DNA from: a virus
Strand: one strand, 5' to 3'
Virus record (IMG/VR): IMGVR_UViG_3300037242_000178
Coordinates: 1 to 62,017 of that record
DNA: 62,017 nt
A model generated the notes under the pieces. The model was given only the letters and a program-made list of their open reading frames with translations. It was not told the origin of the DNA and ran no database searches. How positions within the stretch are numbered: position 1 is the stretch's first letter; the number at the start of each line of letters is the position of its first letter. The position numbers and the translations under genes are program-made. Positions 48,087 to 55,845 of this stretch are shown one piece after another.

Positions 48087-49628
48087 TTATTTTTCAAATC
48101 TATCTTTATTTAACTCAAAAACTTTCCCGTTTGACATCTGACTGGCGTTTTTCACGACATTTTCTCCGTGCGCGATTATTTTTTCATTAAGATTTTCGTC
48201 GGAAAGCATTTCTTTCCTCACGAAAGCTACACGCGACCTTTCCATCCTCGTGCCGCCCCGAAAAATCCACTTTTCTTGCCCCGACTGCGGATTTTTTGAA
48301 ACGTACCCGGCCTGTTGCATCCGTTTATGCAGTAAGCGCGTGGCTGAGACCACCTCCCGAACTTTATCTGCATGGTCGAATCCGTCGCGAAGCAACTCGA
48401 ACCCGAATACAATCTGTGGTCTTCCCAATCGATCAAGCGCTGCATCGAAAGCGTCTTCCGGTACCCCCCACGTATTGCACACACTCTGTTTCATCACGGT
48501 GTCTTTTGCCGATGCTTTGGGATCGAACGAGGATATGTCTCGCTGCATGAGCCATGCGTTGACCGCTGCGAACCCTACTTTATCCATCCATGCCACAAGA
48601 TTTTTAAAGTAGCTTTCATCATCTTCTCTTTTGAACCATTCTGAGGCTAATGGGGAATGCATGATAAACATCCGTTTATCTTCTTCGGGGATGTGCATAG
48701 CGAAAGGATCGTTTGTCGTCATGATAATCCGCAGAATGTTGATGACGTATTGCTGGTTGATGCCTTTATATTCTATCGGTAGCGTGTCAGGCGGCGCGGC
48801 GCACAACGGCTTTAAAATGTTGTACATCGCAATCGCCTGTGCTTTGGCCACAGGTTTTACTTCATCGATGACGAGTAACGCTGTTTTCAAAAAAGGCTGG
48901 AATCGAAGAAACAATTGATCCGGCCCTATTCTGCGGCAGTTCCAGTGCCCCATCGATTTTATGACGGGTTGGAGAGCGACATCTTTCCCTATTCGCGTTT
49001 CGCCCGACAAAATTATCGCGATATTGCATTTTTCATATGTCTTTTGCACCATGTGCGCGCAATAATCAAAGAAAACATTGTGCTCTTCTTTGTCAGGCCA
49101 AAGCTTTTTTACGTGATTTATCCAAGGCCACGCCATGTCCACATCACCTTTCAGGTCTGGCGGCGGAACGTATTGATTATAGAAACGTCTTCCGGGAACT
49201 GGGGAAGCTCCCGCTTCTCCGACGAAAAAATTTTCGATGATTTGAGGCTTTCCAGGCCACCATGTGGAACCTTCGACGAACTGATTCCGCTCCACGCGCT
49301 TTATGTCTTCGCTAGGCTTTATCAATTTTGCTTTTTTTGTTTTAGGTCTTCCGGCTTTTTTTGGCGCAGCTGAATCCCCTTGTTCCATGGGTGACTCAGA
49401 TTCACTGTTAATTAGCCGCCACCTCTCAATAGGGATAGATGCGTCTACGGCATCAGGGCCGTTCAGGGTGCCATCTTCCAAATCCCAAAATTTTTCTTGA
49501 GATTTGTCATAAATGTAATCTTCTATTTTTGCTAACCGCCTCTGTTTTTTTGTTGCTTCGATTAAGTTTTTTTCACGCGCTTCTACACGCGCTTGCATCT
49601 CAATCTGAGTTGGCGTTTCGGTTTCCAT
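48087..49628 (-). CDS. SF3-like replicative helicase (DUF5906-type)
   Basis: A 513-residue protein. Residues about 200-340 form the ATPase core: Walker A-like IILSGETRIGKDVALQP, Walker B ALLVIDEVKP and motif C NILRIIMTTNDPFAMHIPEE, followed by DKRMFIMHSP. This series fits the phage/plasmid DUF5906 (D5/VirE-like) helicases that pair with primases. The N-terminal 150 residues are charged and linker-like; the C-terminus has a winged-helix-like region. With the primase gene upstream it forms the initiation module. Confidence 0.82.
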   Translation of the reverse strand: METETPTQIEMQARVEAREKNLIEATKKQRRLAKIEDYIYDKSQEKFWDLEDGTLNGPDAVDASIPIERWRLINSESESPMEQGDSAAPKKAGRPKTKKAKLIKPSEDIKRVERNQFVEGSTWWPGKPQIIENFFVGEAGASPVPGRRFYNQYVPPPDLKGDVDMAWPWINHVKKLWPDKEEHNVFFDYCAHMVQKTYEKCNIAIILSGETRIGKDVALQPVIKSMGHWNCRRIGPDQLFLRFQPFLKTALLVIDEVKPVAKAQAIAMYNILKPLCAAPPDTLPIEYKGINQQYVINILRIIMTTNDPFAMHIPEEDKRMFIMHSPLASEWFKREDDESYFKNLVAWMDKVGFAAVNAWLMQRDISSFDPKASAKDTVMKQSVCNTWGVPEDAFDAALDRLGRPQIVFGFELLRDGFDHADKVREVVSATRLLHKRMQQAGYVSKNPQSGQEKWIFRGGTRMERSRVAFVRKEMLSDENLNEKIIAHGENVVKNASQMSNGKVFELNKDRFEK

Positions 49629-49679
49629 GACGTTCCTAAGTTCGTTGTCGAATCGGAATTATATTGACGATGAACTCCT

Positions 49680-49853
49680 CTATTTCATAGACAAGCGCGC
49701 TGACATTCTTTTTCTCTTCATCTCTTCATCTCTTTTCGCTCTATGAAGAGATGTCGGCAGGACGCCGGATCTCCTCGCGGCTTGCGTAACGCTTTCCCCT
49801 GACGCGATTAATTTCAGGGCCGTTCTCATTTCTTCCGATCGCTTCGCTCCCAT
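49680..49853 (-). CDS. Small HTH protein (57 aa)
   Basis: ATG 49853 has AGGAGG 4 bp upstream, one of the best ribosome binding sites in the genome. The 57 residues contain an HTH (ALKLIASGESVTQAARRSGV, LPTSLHRAKRDE) like resolvase/Trp-repressor-type motifs, with a basic tail. Located between primase and helicase genes; may regulate them or bind the origin region. Confidence 0.7.
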   Translation of the reverse strand: MGAKRSEEMRTALKLIASGESVTQAARRSGVLPTSLHRAKRDEEMKRKRMSARLSMK

Positions 49854-49905
49854 AAAACCTCCTTTACGTTTGACGACAACTTATAATAATACAAATTACC
49901 GAAAA

Positions 49906-50874
49906 TCAACCGTTATCTTCCGCTGCATTCTCCAATTCCTCCCCGGACGTTTCGTTTATCCAATCCGTCAACTCATGCCATCCTGCGCTGGAACAAACAG
50001 AGTTGCCATGGTGACAACGAAAAGACCCGAAATATCCGTTTTCCGGCGCAGGCTCCCGAATGGCCGCGCCGGTGTCGGCTCTATCGGTATGATTGCCGAT
50101 GAAAGGGCAGTGAACCTCCATCCACCCGGAGCTGTCGGGCGTGTCTCTTTTTAACATTCCTCGCGCATAAAGCCATTTCCAATAAACGAGGAACATGCGA
50201 TTACGCTCAATCGCATCCTCGCTAACCAAGCGCAGCGGCTTGACAATCGTCCCGTTAATGGTTAGTTTAAACGCTTTGAGCAGCGCATCGATTGAATACC
50301 GCTTTTCGTTTAATTCCAATAAAGTCACTTTAAACGCGCCGCCATATTTCGCTTTGTCGTTGACATAACCGGGGATCCGCGCCACCCGCGTCACACCGGC
50401 TTGCCCTGGATCATGGCCGAGCAATTGCGCAGAGATGAACGCCCTGATTAATCCGTCGAACCGCCCCATATCCGTTTCCGGCCTGTCCAGGATGTACAAG
50501 CACTGATGATTGTTCGGGGACGTTTCGACAATCGATGTAGGCGGCAAAGCCTTGATGATATCTGGAGACACTTTCGACCCGAGGCCAGTTCCGACATCAT
50601 CGATAAACAGCGCCCGACCTGCGTCGAAACATGCGCCTCTACGGCGGAACGAATTATCAGCAGCACGCCCGAAGCTGCTGATGGTGACGTAAGCGTTCAT
50701 TTTCGGCAAAATTCCACAGTCGTACATCAAATCCTTGTCTGCCGACCATGGACGCGGCTTCCAGGCGGATGGCCCGACTTTATTCGGATCGCCTGCGAAT
50801 CCGCAAACGATTAATCTTTTTTCTTTTGGCAAATCCGCTCCAAGCGCGGACATAAACTCTTCGTTTTGCGACAT
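49906..50874 (-). CDS. RepB-like (AEP) DNA primase with C-terminal zinc motif
   Basis: A 322-residue protein. Primase motifs: RALFIDDVGTGLGSKV (metal-binding acidic pair, about 88), SIVETSPNNHQCLYILD (about 113) and VTRVARIPGYVNDKAKYGG (about 160-180), the order seen in RepB-type archaeo-eukaryotic primases. The C-terminal part has CPFIGNHTDRADTG and GSFRCHHGNSVCSSAG, Cys/His-rich like the CHC zinc fingers of phage primases. A TAAAGTCACTTTA palindrome lies inside the gene (50320-50332). Confidence 0.8.
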   Translation of the reverse strand: MSQNEEFMSALGADLPKEKRLIVCGFAGDPNKVGPSAWKPRPWSADKDLMYDCGILPKMNAYVTISSFGRAADNSFRRRGACFDAGRALFIDDVGTGLGSKVSPDIIKALPPTSIVETSPNNHQCLYILDRPETDMGRFDGLIRAFISAQLLGHDPGQAGVTRVARIPGYVNDKAKYGGAFKVTLLELNEKRYSIDALLKAFKLTINGTIVKPLRLVSEDAIERNRMFLVYWKWLYARGMLKRDTPDSSGWMEVHCPFIGNHTDRADTGAAIREPAPENGYFGSFRCHHGNSVCSSAGWHELTDWINETSGEELENAAEDNG

Positions 50875-50887
50875 TTTGCCCTCAAGT

Positions 50888-51133
50888 TTAAATATTCTTT
50901 ATCTCGGCGAGTGCAGCCCTTACCTTTGCTTGATCGAGAGCGCGGACTATCCCGTTGTTGACTTGCGCGTAAATGCCGGTAGCGATAATGCGCACAAGCG
51001 CGCCAGACTCGGAAACGCTGCCGTCACACGACACAACGCCTACGAAGCGACTACCAATCGGCAGCTTGTCGGTGTAGAGCCAACAATTATCGCGGAGAGC
51101 GACGGCAATGCTGTCTCGGTTCGCGTGGGTCAT
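50888..51133 (-). CDS. Small beta-rich protein (81 aa)
   Basis: ATG 51133 (MTHANRDSIAVALRDNCWLY) is used, directly after the ParB-like gene stop; longer frames overlap it. The middle RFVGVVSCDGSVSESGALVR and IIATGIYAQVNNGIVRALD is beta-rich with a helical end. No family recognised. It precedes the primase by 13 bp and probably belongs to the same operon. Confidence 0.55.
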   Translation of the reverse strand: MTHANRDSIAVALRDNCWLYTDKLPIGSRFVGVVSCDGSVSESGALVRIIATGIYAQVNNGIVRALDQAKVRAALAEIKNI

Positions 51134-51134
51134 T

Positions 51135-51449
51135 TTATTCGTCCACAAGCGATTGAATAGTCTCGTAATCGAGTGCTTCAACGGCTTCTTGCAGCTCATC
51201 GCTCACCTCGATATCGTCCAGAGTCACAACCTCGATTTCGGCATTGATGCCTAAACTAAACATAATCCTATTTGCGGCGGCGCGGTGCGTGCCTGTAAGC
51301 ATATTTCCGTCCTTGCAATCGATCAAAATCGACGGGATTTTATCGCCGCGTTTTGCAGCGCGGATTAATGCGCGCACTTTGCACCAATCGTTAACTGCGT
51401 GAATCGGGTTACAGCCTTGCACACTAGGGTAGAGGACTGGCAGCGACAT
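51135..51449 (-). CDS. Small ParB-like nuclease-domain protein (104 aa)
   Basis: A 104-residue protein that looks like a lone ParB/sulfiredoxin-fold N-terminal domain: KIPSILIDCKDGNMLTGTHR then AAANR, the counterpart of the GxxR box. It lacks the HTH part of true ParB. It is driven by the operator-promoter at 51485-51512. A regulatory or NTPase role like other mini-ParB phage proteins is possible. Confidence 0.6.
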   Translation of the reverse strand: MSLPVLYPSVQGCNPIHAVNDWCKVRALIRAAKRGDKIPSILIDCKDGNMLTGTHRAAANRIMFSLGINAEIEVVTLDDIEVSDELQEAVEALDYETIQSLVDE

Positions 51450-51484
51450 GATTTTCTCCGGTTGTTTGTTGATTCGATGAATTC

Positions 51485-51512
51485 ATAATACCACACTTAC
51501 TAGAAAGCGCAA
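51485..51512 (-). promoter_or_regulatory. Sigma70-type promoter with embedded CTAG operator (leftward)
   Basis: Read leftward: -35 TTGCGC (51507-51512), 16-bp spacer containing CTTTCTAGTAAG, -10 TATTAT (51485-51490). Same design as the rightward promoters at 54197 and 56439. It starts the primase/helicase operon. Confidence 0.75.
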
Positions 51513-51530
51513 GGAAATTTAAACAAAAAA

Positions 51531-51884
51531 TCAAAACGGGCATTTGGCGTCGGGCGGCAGGCGTCGATCATGATTCCAGGAAATATCCGTCTCAACATCA
51601 TCTGGATTTTCGTCGTACCTGGCGATGCGCGTGTCTTTTTCACAATTCGAATGATGAAAACAAAACTTGACGCCGGGGCGATGCGGGTGTTTGTGCCCTG
51701 AGCAATAACAGGTCTCTTTACTTCGGTCAATGCGACCTGCTGCACGGTCGTTGCGCTCTTTGTCCAAATAAAAGCGTCGATGCCCGCAGGTTTTGCACTT
51801 TTTGAAAGAAATATATTCCTCCAGTTTTTTGCGGAACATATTTCTCGCTCGGCACCTCATGCAACGATAAGCCGTCATCGCCAT
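51531..51884 (-). CDS. Zinc-ribbon protein (117 aa)
   Basis: ATG 51884 has GGAGGT upstream. The 117 residues hold two Cys pairs (YRCMRCRARNMF and KKCKTCGHRRFYLDKERN) forming a zinc ribbon, then a third cluster CYCSGHKHPHRPGVKFCFHH. The CxC-GxxxPHR-x-G pattern is familiar from small phage early proteins of unknown role. Possibly nucleic-acid binding. Confidence 0.65.
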   Translation of the reverse strand: MAMTAYRCMRCRARNMFRKKLEEYISFKKCKTCGHRRFYLDKERNDRAAGRIDRSKETCYCSGHKHPHRPGVKFCFHHSNCEKDTRIARYDENPDDVETDISWNHDRRLPPDAKCPF

Positions 51885-52237
51885 ATTTTACCTCCATGCT
51901 TCTCTATTCGGATTAAGCGTCGATACGCGCCGAACAGAAATCCGGGCGCTTCGCTGTTGAAATCTCTCGCACAATCTATTGCGCCATTTAATAAATCTGT
52001 GTGGTACCAGCAAAAGCAAGGCACGTGCGCCAGAACGTAATCCCTGAGTTCGACGCAGTGAGCGCACGTTTTTGCAGTTGAAAAGTTTCCGTCCCACTTC
52101 CCTGCGACTCTTTCATATTTCTCGCCCGCATCAATTTTACCTTTGCATTCTAAGCATCGATGCGCCTTTCGTGCGGATAAAACGTTTTTTACCGAGTAAA
52201 AATCTGGCGAGCTATAATCACAATAACAGTCAACCAT
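51875..52237 (-). CDS. Cys-rich zinc-binding hypothetical protein (120 aa)
   Basis: ATG 52237 is fixed by AAGGAGG 6 bp upstream. The 120 residues contain CYCDYSSPDFYSVKN, AHRCLECKGKIDAGEKYERV and KTCAHCVELRDYV, a LIM/zinc-finger-like arrangement often seen in small phage proteins (the xHRCxECxxxIxxGExYxxxxGxWDG pattern). Overlaps both neighbours. Function unknown. Confidence 0.65.
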   Translation of the reverse strand: MVDCYCDYSSPDFYSVKNVLSARKAHRCLECKGKIDAGEKYERVAGKWDGNFSTAKTCAHCVELRDYVLAHVPCFCWYHTDLLNGAIDCARDFNSEAPGFLFGAYRRLIRIEKHGGKIWR

Positions 52238-52508
52238 GCTGTGCCTCCTTAGGCTCTGCCGCATCGGTAACATCCTCTTCCACCGGCTTCGCGAGCGGCT
52301 CAATCGTTCGCTCGTCGAAATACCAAGTTCCCGCGAGAAGCGTAAAGCCGGTTTGACAAATACCTTTCCGATCCATGCGTGCCGCCCAGACGTTGCAATC
52401 GCGAATCACCCCGTGAAAAGCGACTATTTCCACGATGCGCCCTGCGATTTGCGATTTACCGCTTTCCCGAACGACAATCGCTAAATCTCCCGGCTTGAAT
52501 TTGCTCAT
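52230..52508 (-). CDS. Small SH3/KOW-like barrel protein (92 aa)
   Basis: A 92-residue protein starting KFKPGDLAIVVRESGKSQIA then GRIVEIVAFHG, a small beta-barrel pattern, then WYFDERTIEPLAKPVEEDVT and an acidic tail. It is the first gene leftward from the control region. Phage homologues of this shape have no established function. Confidence 0.6.
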   Translation of the reverse strand: MSKFKPGDLAIVVRESGKSQIAGRIVEIVAFHGVIRDCNVWAARMDRKGICQTGFTLLAGTWYFDERTIEPLAKPVEEDVTDAAEPKEAQHG

Positions 52509-52651
52509 AAAAACTCCTCTTAATTTAACCCCTAAACTTTCTAGTCACTCGACTTTACTTTAACACACTCGCTGATTTTATTCAAAAAGAATTTATTCGC
52601 TAGAAAGTTTGCGCTATAATGATTTTACGAAAACGATTTAGAAAGATAAAA
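52509..52651. promoter_or_regulatory. Divergent control region with two CTAG operator half-sites
   Basis: The 143 bp between the first leftward and first rightward genes contain CTTTCTAG (52537-52544) and CTAGAAAG (52600-52607), inverted to each other 63 bp apart. A rightward TATAAT (52615-52620) follows the second, with a poor -35. Likely the main switch region; an activator may be needed rightward. Confidence 0.6.
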
Positions 52652-53188
52652 ATGGACTGTGGCGGAAACACTCATCTCGATAAGGCGAAAAAAGAAGGCC
52701 TTGTTGAATTTAACGACAGGCTTAAGCTTAAGCTGGATTATCTCTTAGCTCGGGCACGAGGATACCCCAATTCTTTTTCCCCTGTGCAAAAAGCGTTCAT
52801 GTTTAATTTAACCGGCAAAGCGCTAGCTGGCGCCGGTTATCTGCCTGAAAGCAGCATTAAAATGCTTGACGAGCTATTCCGCCTCCTTCCTGCGTTTGCA
52901 GACGCAACCCGCGGAGCCTTCAACGCATGCGACCCGAACCGGGAGCCGGACAAAAAACAAGAAAAAGCGAACGACATTCAACGCGACGGCGATCATTACA
53001 AAAAATCGAAAATTCAGGTTCGGGATTTTATCGTCGCCAACAACCTTAATTATTTAGAGGGAAACGCGATTAAATATATAACGCGGCACCGCTCGAAAAA
53101 CGGTAAAGATGATTTGTTGAAAGCGACGCGCTATATCCAAAAGCTGCTGGAAATCGAATATTCAGAGGAGACGGAACGAAATGGCTGA
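52652..53188 (+). CDS. DUF3310-containing early protein
   Basis: ATG 52652 is preferred over 52619, which overlaps the -10 box. The 178 residues comprise a helical N-terminal region and a C-terminal DUF3310-like domain (DHYKKSKIQVRDFIVANNLN, YLEGNAIKYITRHRSKNGKD, then LLKATRYIQKLLE). DUF3310 is common in phages as a short nucleotide kinase-like or unknown domain. First gene of the rightward block, overlapping the ParB-like gene by 8 bp. Confidence 0.75.
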   Translation: MDCGGNTHLDKAKKEGLVEFNDRLKLKLDYLLARARGYPNSFSPVQKAFMFNLTGKALAGAGYLPESSIKMLDELFRLLPAFADATRGAFNACDPNREPDKKQEKANDIQRDGDHYKKSKIQVRDFIVANNLNYLEGNAIKYITRHRSKNGKDDLLKATRYIQKLLEIEYSEETERNG

Positions 53189-53960
53189 ACAAAAAACTCT
53201 CCGGCAGATGGTGGAGTTGAAAACGCACGAAGGGTTGACAAAATCTACTGCGTTCAAAATCGATCCGCGTGAAATCCGGATCGAAAGCGGATTCAATGCT
53301 CGCGCTATCGATGAAAATCATGTCGAAAGCATAAAAGCGTCAATAAAAGAAAATATGCGGATCCCGCCTATCATCGTGAAAGCGGTTGGAAACGCCATTT
53401 ATGTCCGCGACGGCCATCATCGCGTGGAAGCTTATTGTCAATTAATTCGTGAAGGCGAAAAAATCGATAAAATCGATGCGATAGAGTTTAAGGGCACGTG
53501 CGTTGACGAAATCTTTCTGCTTTTGACCAGTGCGCAAGGAAAACCTTTAGCTCCTGTTGAACAGGGATGTCAATTCAAAAAGTTGACGAAAAAAGGGTTG
53601 TCGCACGCGCAGATTGCCAAGAAAATTGGAAAAACCGTCCAGCATGTAGGACAGATGCTGAAACTGATTGAGCTGCCCGAAGACGTTTTGGTGATGGTGA
53701 AATCGGGCGATGTCTCAGCTAGAGTCGCAATGGCGGCAGTAAAGAAAAACGACGCGGCAGCGAAATCCGTTTTACAAGCAGGCATCTACAAAGCGCACGC
53801 GGCTGGCAGAGCGAAAGCGGTGAAAAGAGATTTAAACGACGATCAAATCAGCCTTGAAAAAGCGATCCGGCTGGAAATAAGGTCTAACGGTCTGTGGCGC
53901 GCAGAAAAGTTTTGCGAAAAACACGCCGATTTAATTGCTTATTTGCGCGGATCGAAATAA
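53181..53960 (+). CDS. ParB/RepB/Spo0J-like protein
   Basis: A 259-residue protein. The ParB N-terminal domain has FKIDPREIRIESGFNARAI and the box YVRDGHHRVEAYCQL (about 70-85). An HTH segment follows (GLSHAQIAKKIGKTVQHVGQ, about 137-160), then ELPEDVLVMVKSGDVSARVA and a C-terminal helical part. No ParA ATPase gene or parS cluster is seen, so a role in regulation or DNA processing rather than partition is likely. Confidence 0.8.
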   Translation: MAEQKTLRQMVELKTHEGLTKSTAFKIDPREIRIESGFNARAIDENHVESIKASIKENMRIPPIIVKAVGNAIYVRDGHHRVEAYCQLIREGEKIDKIDAIEFKGTCVDEIFLLLTSAQGKPLAPVEQGCQFKKLTKKGLSHAQIAKKIGKTVQHVGQMLKLIELPEDVLVMVKSGDVSARVAMAAVKKNDAAAKSVLQAGIYKAHAAGRAKAVKRDLNDDQISLEKAIRLEIRSNGLWRAEKFCEKHADLIAYLRGSK

Positions 53961-53986
53961 TTTACAAGAAAGAAGGAGAAGCGAAA

Positions 53987-54160
53987 ATGACAACAAACAA
54001 GCGTCACACACAAGCGATTCGGGAAAGACGCTTGGCAGCTGATGTAAAACAGTTGAATCTGTATGTTCATACTTCCGAAATCGAGGCAGTTCGGCGCTAT
54101 GTTAAGCGCCTGCCTGTTACGAAAACAGTTCTTGCAGAACTAAAATTAAAGCGACTTTAA
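53987..54160 (+). CDS. Small basic protein, possibly ribbon-helix-helix (57 aa)
   Basis: ATG 53987 is set by AGAAGGAG 6 bp upstream; the frame upstream overlaps the ParB-like gene. The 57 residues (TNKRHTQAIRERRLAADVKQ, LNLYVHTSEIEAVRRYVKRL) include a strand-helix pattern like ribbon-helix-helix regulators. Gene end contains TAAAGCGACTTTA, one mismatch from the late palindrome. Confidence 0.55.
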   Translation: MTTNKRHTQAIRERRLAADVKQLNLYVHTSEIEAVRRYVKRLPVTKTVLAELKLKRL

Positions 54161-54196
54161 TTAAATTTGCAGGATTATAAAGCGATCAAACTCCTC

Positions 54197-54224
54197 TTGC
54201 GCTTTCTAGTAAGTGGACTATAAT
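54197..54224 (+). promoter_or_regulatory. Sigma70-type promoter with embedded CTAG operator (rightward)
   Basis: -35 TTGCGC (54197-54202), 16-bp spacer with CTTTCTAGTAAGTG, -10 TATAAT (54219-54224). Near-identical to the promoter at 56439-56466 over more than 30 bp. Confidence 0.85.
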
Positions 54225-54255
54225 TCAGTTTATGGAAATGCAAACGGGGAAGACA

Positions 54256-54411
54256 GTGAACAAGTACACGGTCATAGTTAAATTTGCAGGAAAGTTCCTT
54301 GTGCAGGCGACTGTTTTTGCCGACACCGGTTTCGACGCTGTGGAAAAAGTGAAGGCGAGATTGCACAGCAAGTTCGACGGTCAATTTTATTATCGTCCTT
54401 ACAGAGGATAG
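54256..54411 (+). CDS. Small beta-rich protein (51 aa)
   Basis: GTG 54256 with GGGGAAG upstream, or ATG 54232 (59 aa) if leaderless. Product: NKYTVIVKFAGKFLVQATVF ... FDGQFYYRPYRG, a beta-alpha-beta pattern. First gene after the operator-controlled promoter. Unknown function. Confidence 0.55.
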   Translation: MNKYTVIVKFAGKFLVQATVFADTGFDAVEKVKARLHSKFDGQFYYRPYRG

Positions 54412-54415
54412 AATC

Positions 54416-54517
54416 ATGTCAACGCTTCTTAAATTGTTTTTCGCGACAGCGCGAAATATTTCCGAGTCGATCTCAAACAAAATTCGCGAGATAGAGATAG
54501 AGCGGATGTTCGACTGA
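54416..54517 (+). CDS. Tiny amphipathic peptide (33 aa)
   Basis: ATG 54416 with AGAGGA 6 bp upstream; 33 residues beginning MSTLLKLFFATARNISESIS and ending in a charged helix. Looks like a small membrane-associated helix. It is coupled closely to the HTH gene (2 bp from stop to ATG). Confidence 0.45.
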   Translation: MSTLLKLFFATARNISESISNKIREIEIERMFD

Positions 54518-54518
54518 A

Positions 54519-54764
54519 ATGAAGCATGATTGTTCAACTCCGAATCGTCTGTTGAATGCGTTGCAAGAACATTTTGACGTAAAGTTCGATAGCGCGCTAG
54601 CGGATAAACTCGGATATTGTCGCGATACGATCACGCGCTATCGAAAAAAAGAGCATACCATTTCGCGATGCTTTTTAAATAACGCCCGATTAAAAACGGG
54701 TTGGCAAATCGAAAAAGTTTACCTGTTGGCCGGATTTAAATTATTGGAGAATGTAAATGTATAG
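54519..54764 (+). CDS. Small HTH DNA-binding protein, candidate CTAG-operator repressor
   Basis: An 81-residue protein with a compact HTH: LLNALQEHFDVKFDSALADK, LGYCRDTITRYRKKEHTIS, like Cro/CI-type XRE folds, and a C-terminal helix plus hydrophobic strand (QIEKVYLLAGFKLLENV). It lies in the transcript from the operator-promoter at 54197, so autoregulation is plausible. It overlaps the next repeat gene by 8 bp. No protease or oligomerisation domain, so not a LexA-type CI. Confidence 0.65.
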   Translation: MKHDCSTPNRLLNALQEHFDVKFDSALADKLGYCRDTITRYRKKEHTISRCFLNNARLKTGWQIEKVYLLAGFKLLENVNV

Positions 54765-55650
54765 CTTATTTAAAAATCAAGATTCACAAGTTGAGTATTT
54801 AGCTGTTTTGACGCGAGAAATAGGGAGTGAAAGACTTTTTGCAAAAGTCGAAATCGAGGTCATTAAGGACAGCTTGAAGAAGAAAACGATAAAGAAACTG
54901 ATAAAAAACAACCACCCATTGCCCCAGGGTTGCACGATAGACGGCGACGCCTATTTGACGGGCTACGGCCACCAATTACCGCAGGGCTGCACGATTGGCG
55001 GGACGGCCTATTTGACAGGCTACAACCACCAATTACCCCAGGGCTGCACGATTGGCGGGGCGGCCTGTTTGACAGGCTACAACCACCAATTACCCCAGGG
55101 CTGCACGATAGGCGGCATGGCTTGGTTGGAGGGCTACGACCACCAATTGCCCCAGGGCTGCACGATTGGCGGGACGGCCTATTTGGCGGGCTACGACCAC
55201 CCGTTGTCGCCGGGTTGCGCGATAGGCGGCAGCGTTTTTTTAAGAGGCTACGGCCACCAATTGCCCCAGGGCTGCACGATAAGGGGTAGCGCCGATTTGA
55301 CGGGCTACGGCCACCAATTGCCCCAGGGCTGCACGATAGGCGGCAACGCTTGGTTGGAGGGCTACGACCACCCGTTGCCCCAGGGTTGCACGATAGGCGG
55401 CAGCGCCGATTTGAGAGGCTACAACCACCAATTGCCCCAGGGCTGCATGATTGGCGGCAACGCCGATTTGAGAGGCTACAACCACCAATTGCCCCAGGGC
55501 TGCACGATAGGCGGCGAAATTATCGACGACGCTCAAAACGTGCTAAAAGAATTTTCTACGAGCATGTTGTTGGCGTTTGCAAATAGTTTGTTAGACGCGC
55601 CTAAAATTGAAACTGTTGATGAGATTTTGAAAGAAATCGACGGTTTCTGA
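54757..55650 (+). CDS. 19-residue repeat solenoid protein B
   Basis: A 297-residue protein. The N-terminal 52 residues are unique (YSLFKNQDSQVEYLAVLTRE, then a Lys-rich helix), followed by 11 repeat units (QGCTIDGDAYLTGYGHQLP type, about residues 55-258). A different C-terminal domain (residues 258-297, EIIDDAQNVLKEFSTSMLLA then FANSLLDAPKIETVDEILKE) follows. So proteins A, B and C share the array but not the ends. Units differ mainly at 4-5 positions and DNA between units is nearly identical. Confidence 0.85.
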   Translation: MYSLFKNQDSQVEYLAVLTREIGSERLFAKVEIEVIKDSLKKKTIKKLIKNNHPLPQGCTIDGDAYLTGYGHQLPQGCTIGGTAYLTGYNHQLPQGCTIGGAACLTGYNHQLPQGCTIGGMAWLEGYDHQLPQGCTIGGTAYLAGYDHPLSPGCAIGGSVFLRGYGHQLPQGCTIRGSADLTGYGHQLPQGCTIGGNAWLEGYDHPLPQGCTIGGSADLRGYNHQLPQGCMIGGNADLRGYNHQLPQGCTIGGEIIDDAQNVLKEFSTSMLLAFANSLLDAPKIETVDEILKEIDGF

Positions 55651-55676
55651 AATAACATTTAATCAAGGAAAATACC

Positions 55677-55832
55677 GTGAAAAATATAGTTGACAATAAC
55701 ATGGCGCAATTATCGTTCGCGTTACGTCTTAAAAGTTTAACAGGAACTTTCTGCGCAGCGAAGTACATGCGCGCTAACGATTGGCCACTGCAAACTGCGC
55801 TATGGATACTGGTTAATCGCGAATTTAAATAA
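55677..55832 (+). CDS. Small protein (51 aa)
   Basis: GTG 55677 with AAGGAA upstream; 51 residues (KNIVDNNMAQLSFALRLKSL, RANDWPLQTALWILVNREFK). Helical, with no clear membrane segment. Lies between two repeat genes. Unknown. Confidence 0.5.
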   Translation: MKNIVDNNMAQLSFALRLKSLTGTFCAAKYMRANDWPLQTALWILVNREFK

Positions 55833-55845
55833 AATTGGAAATTTT

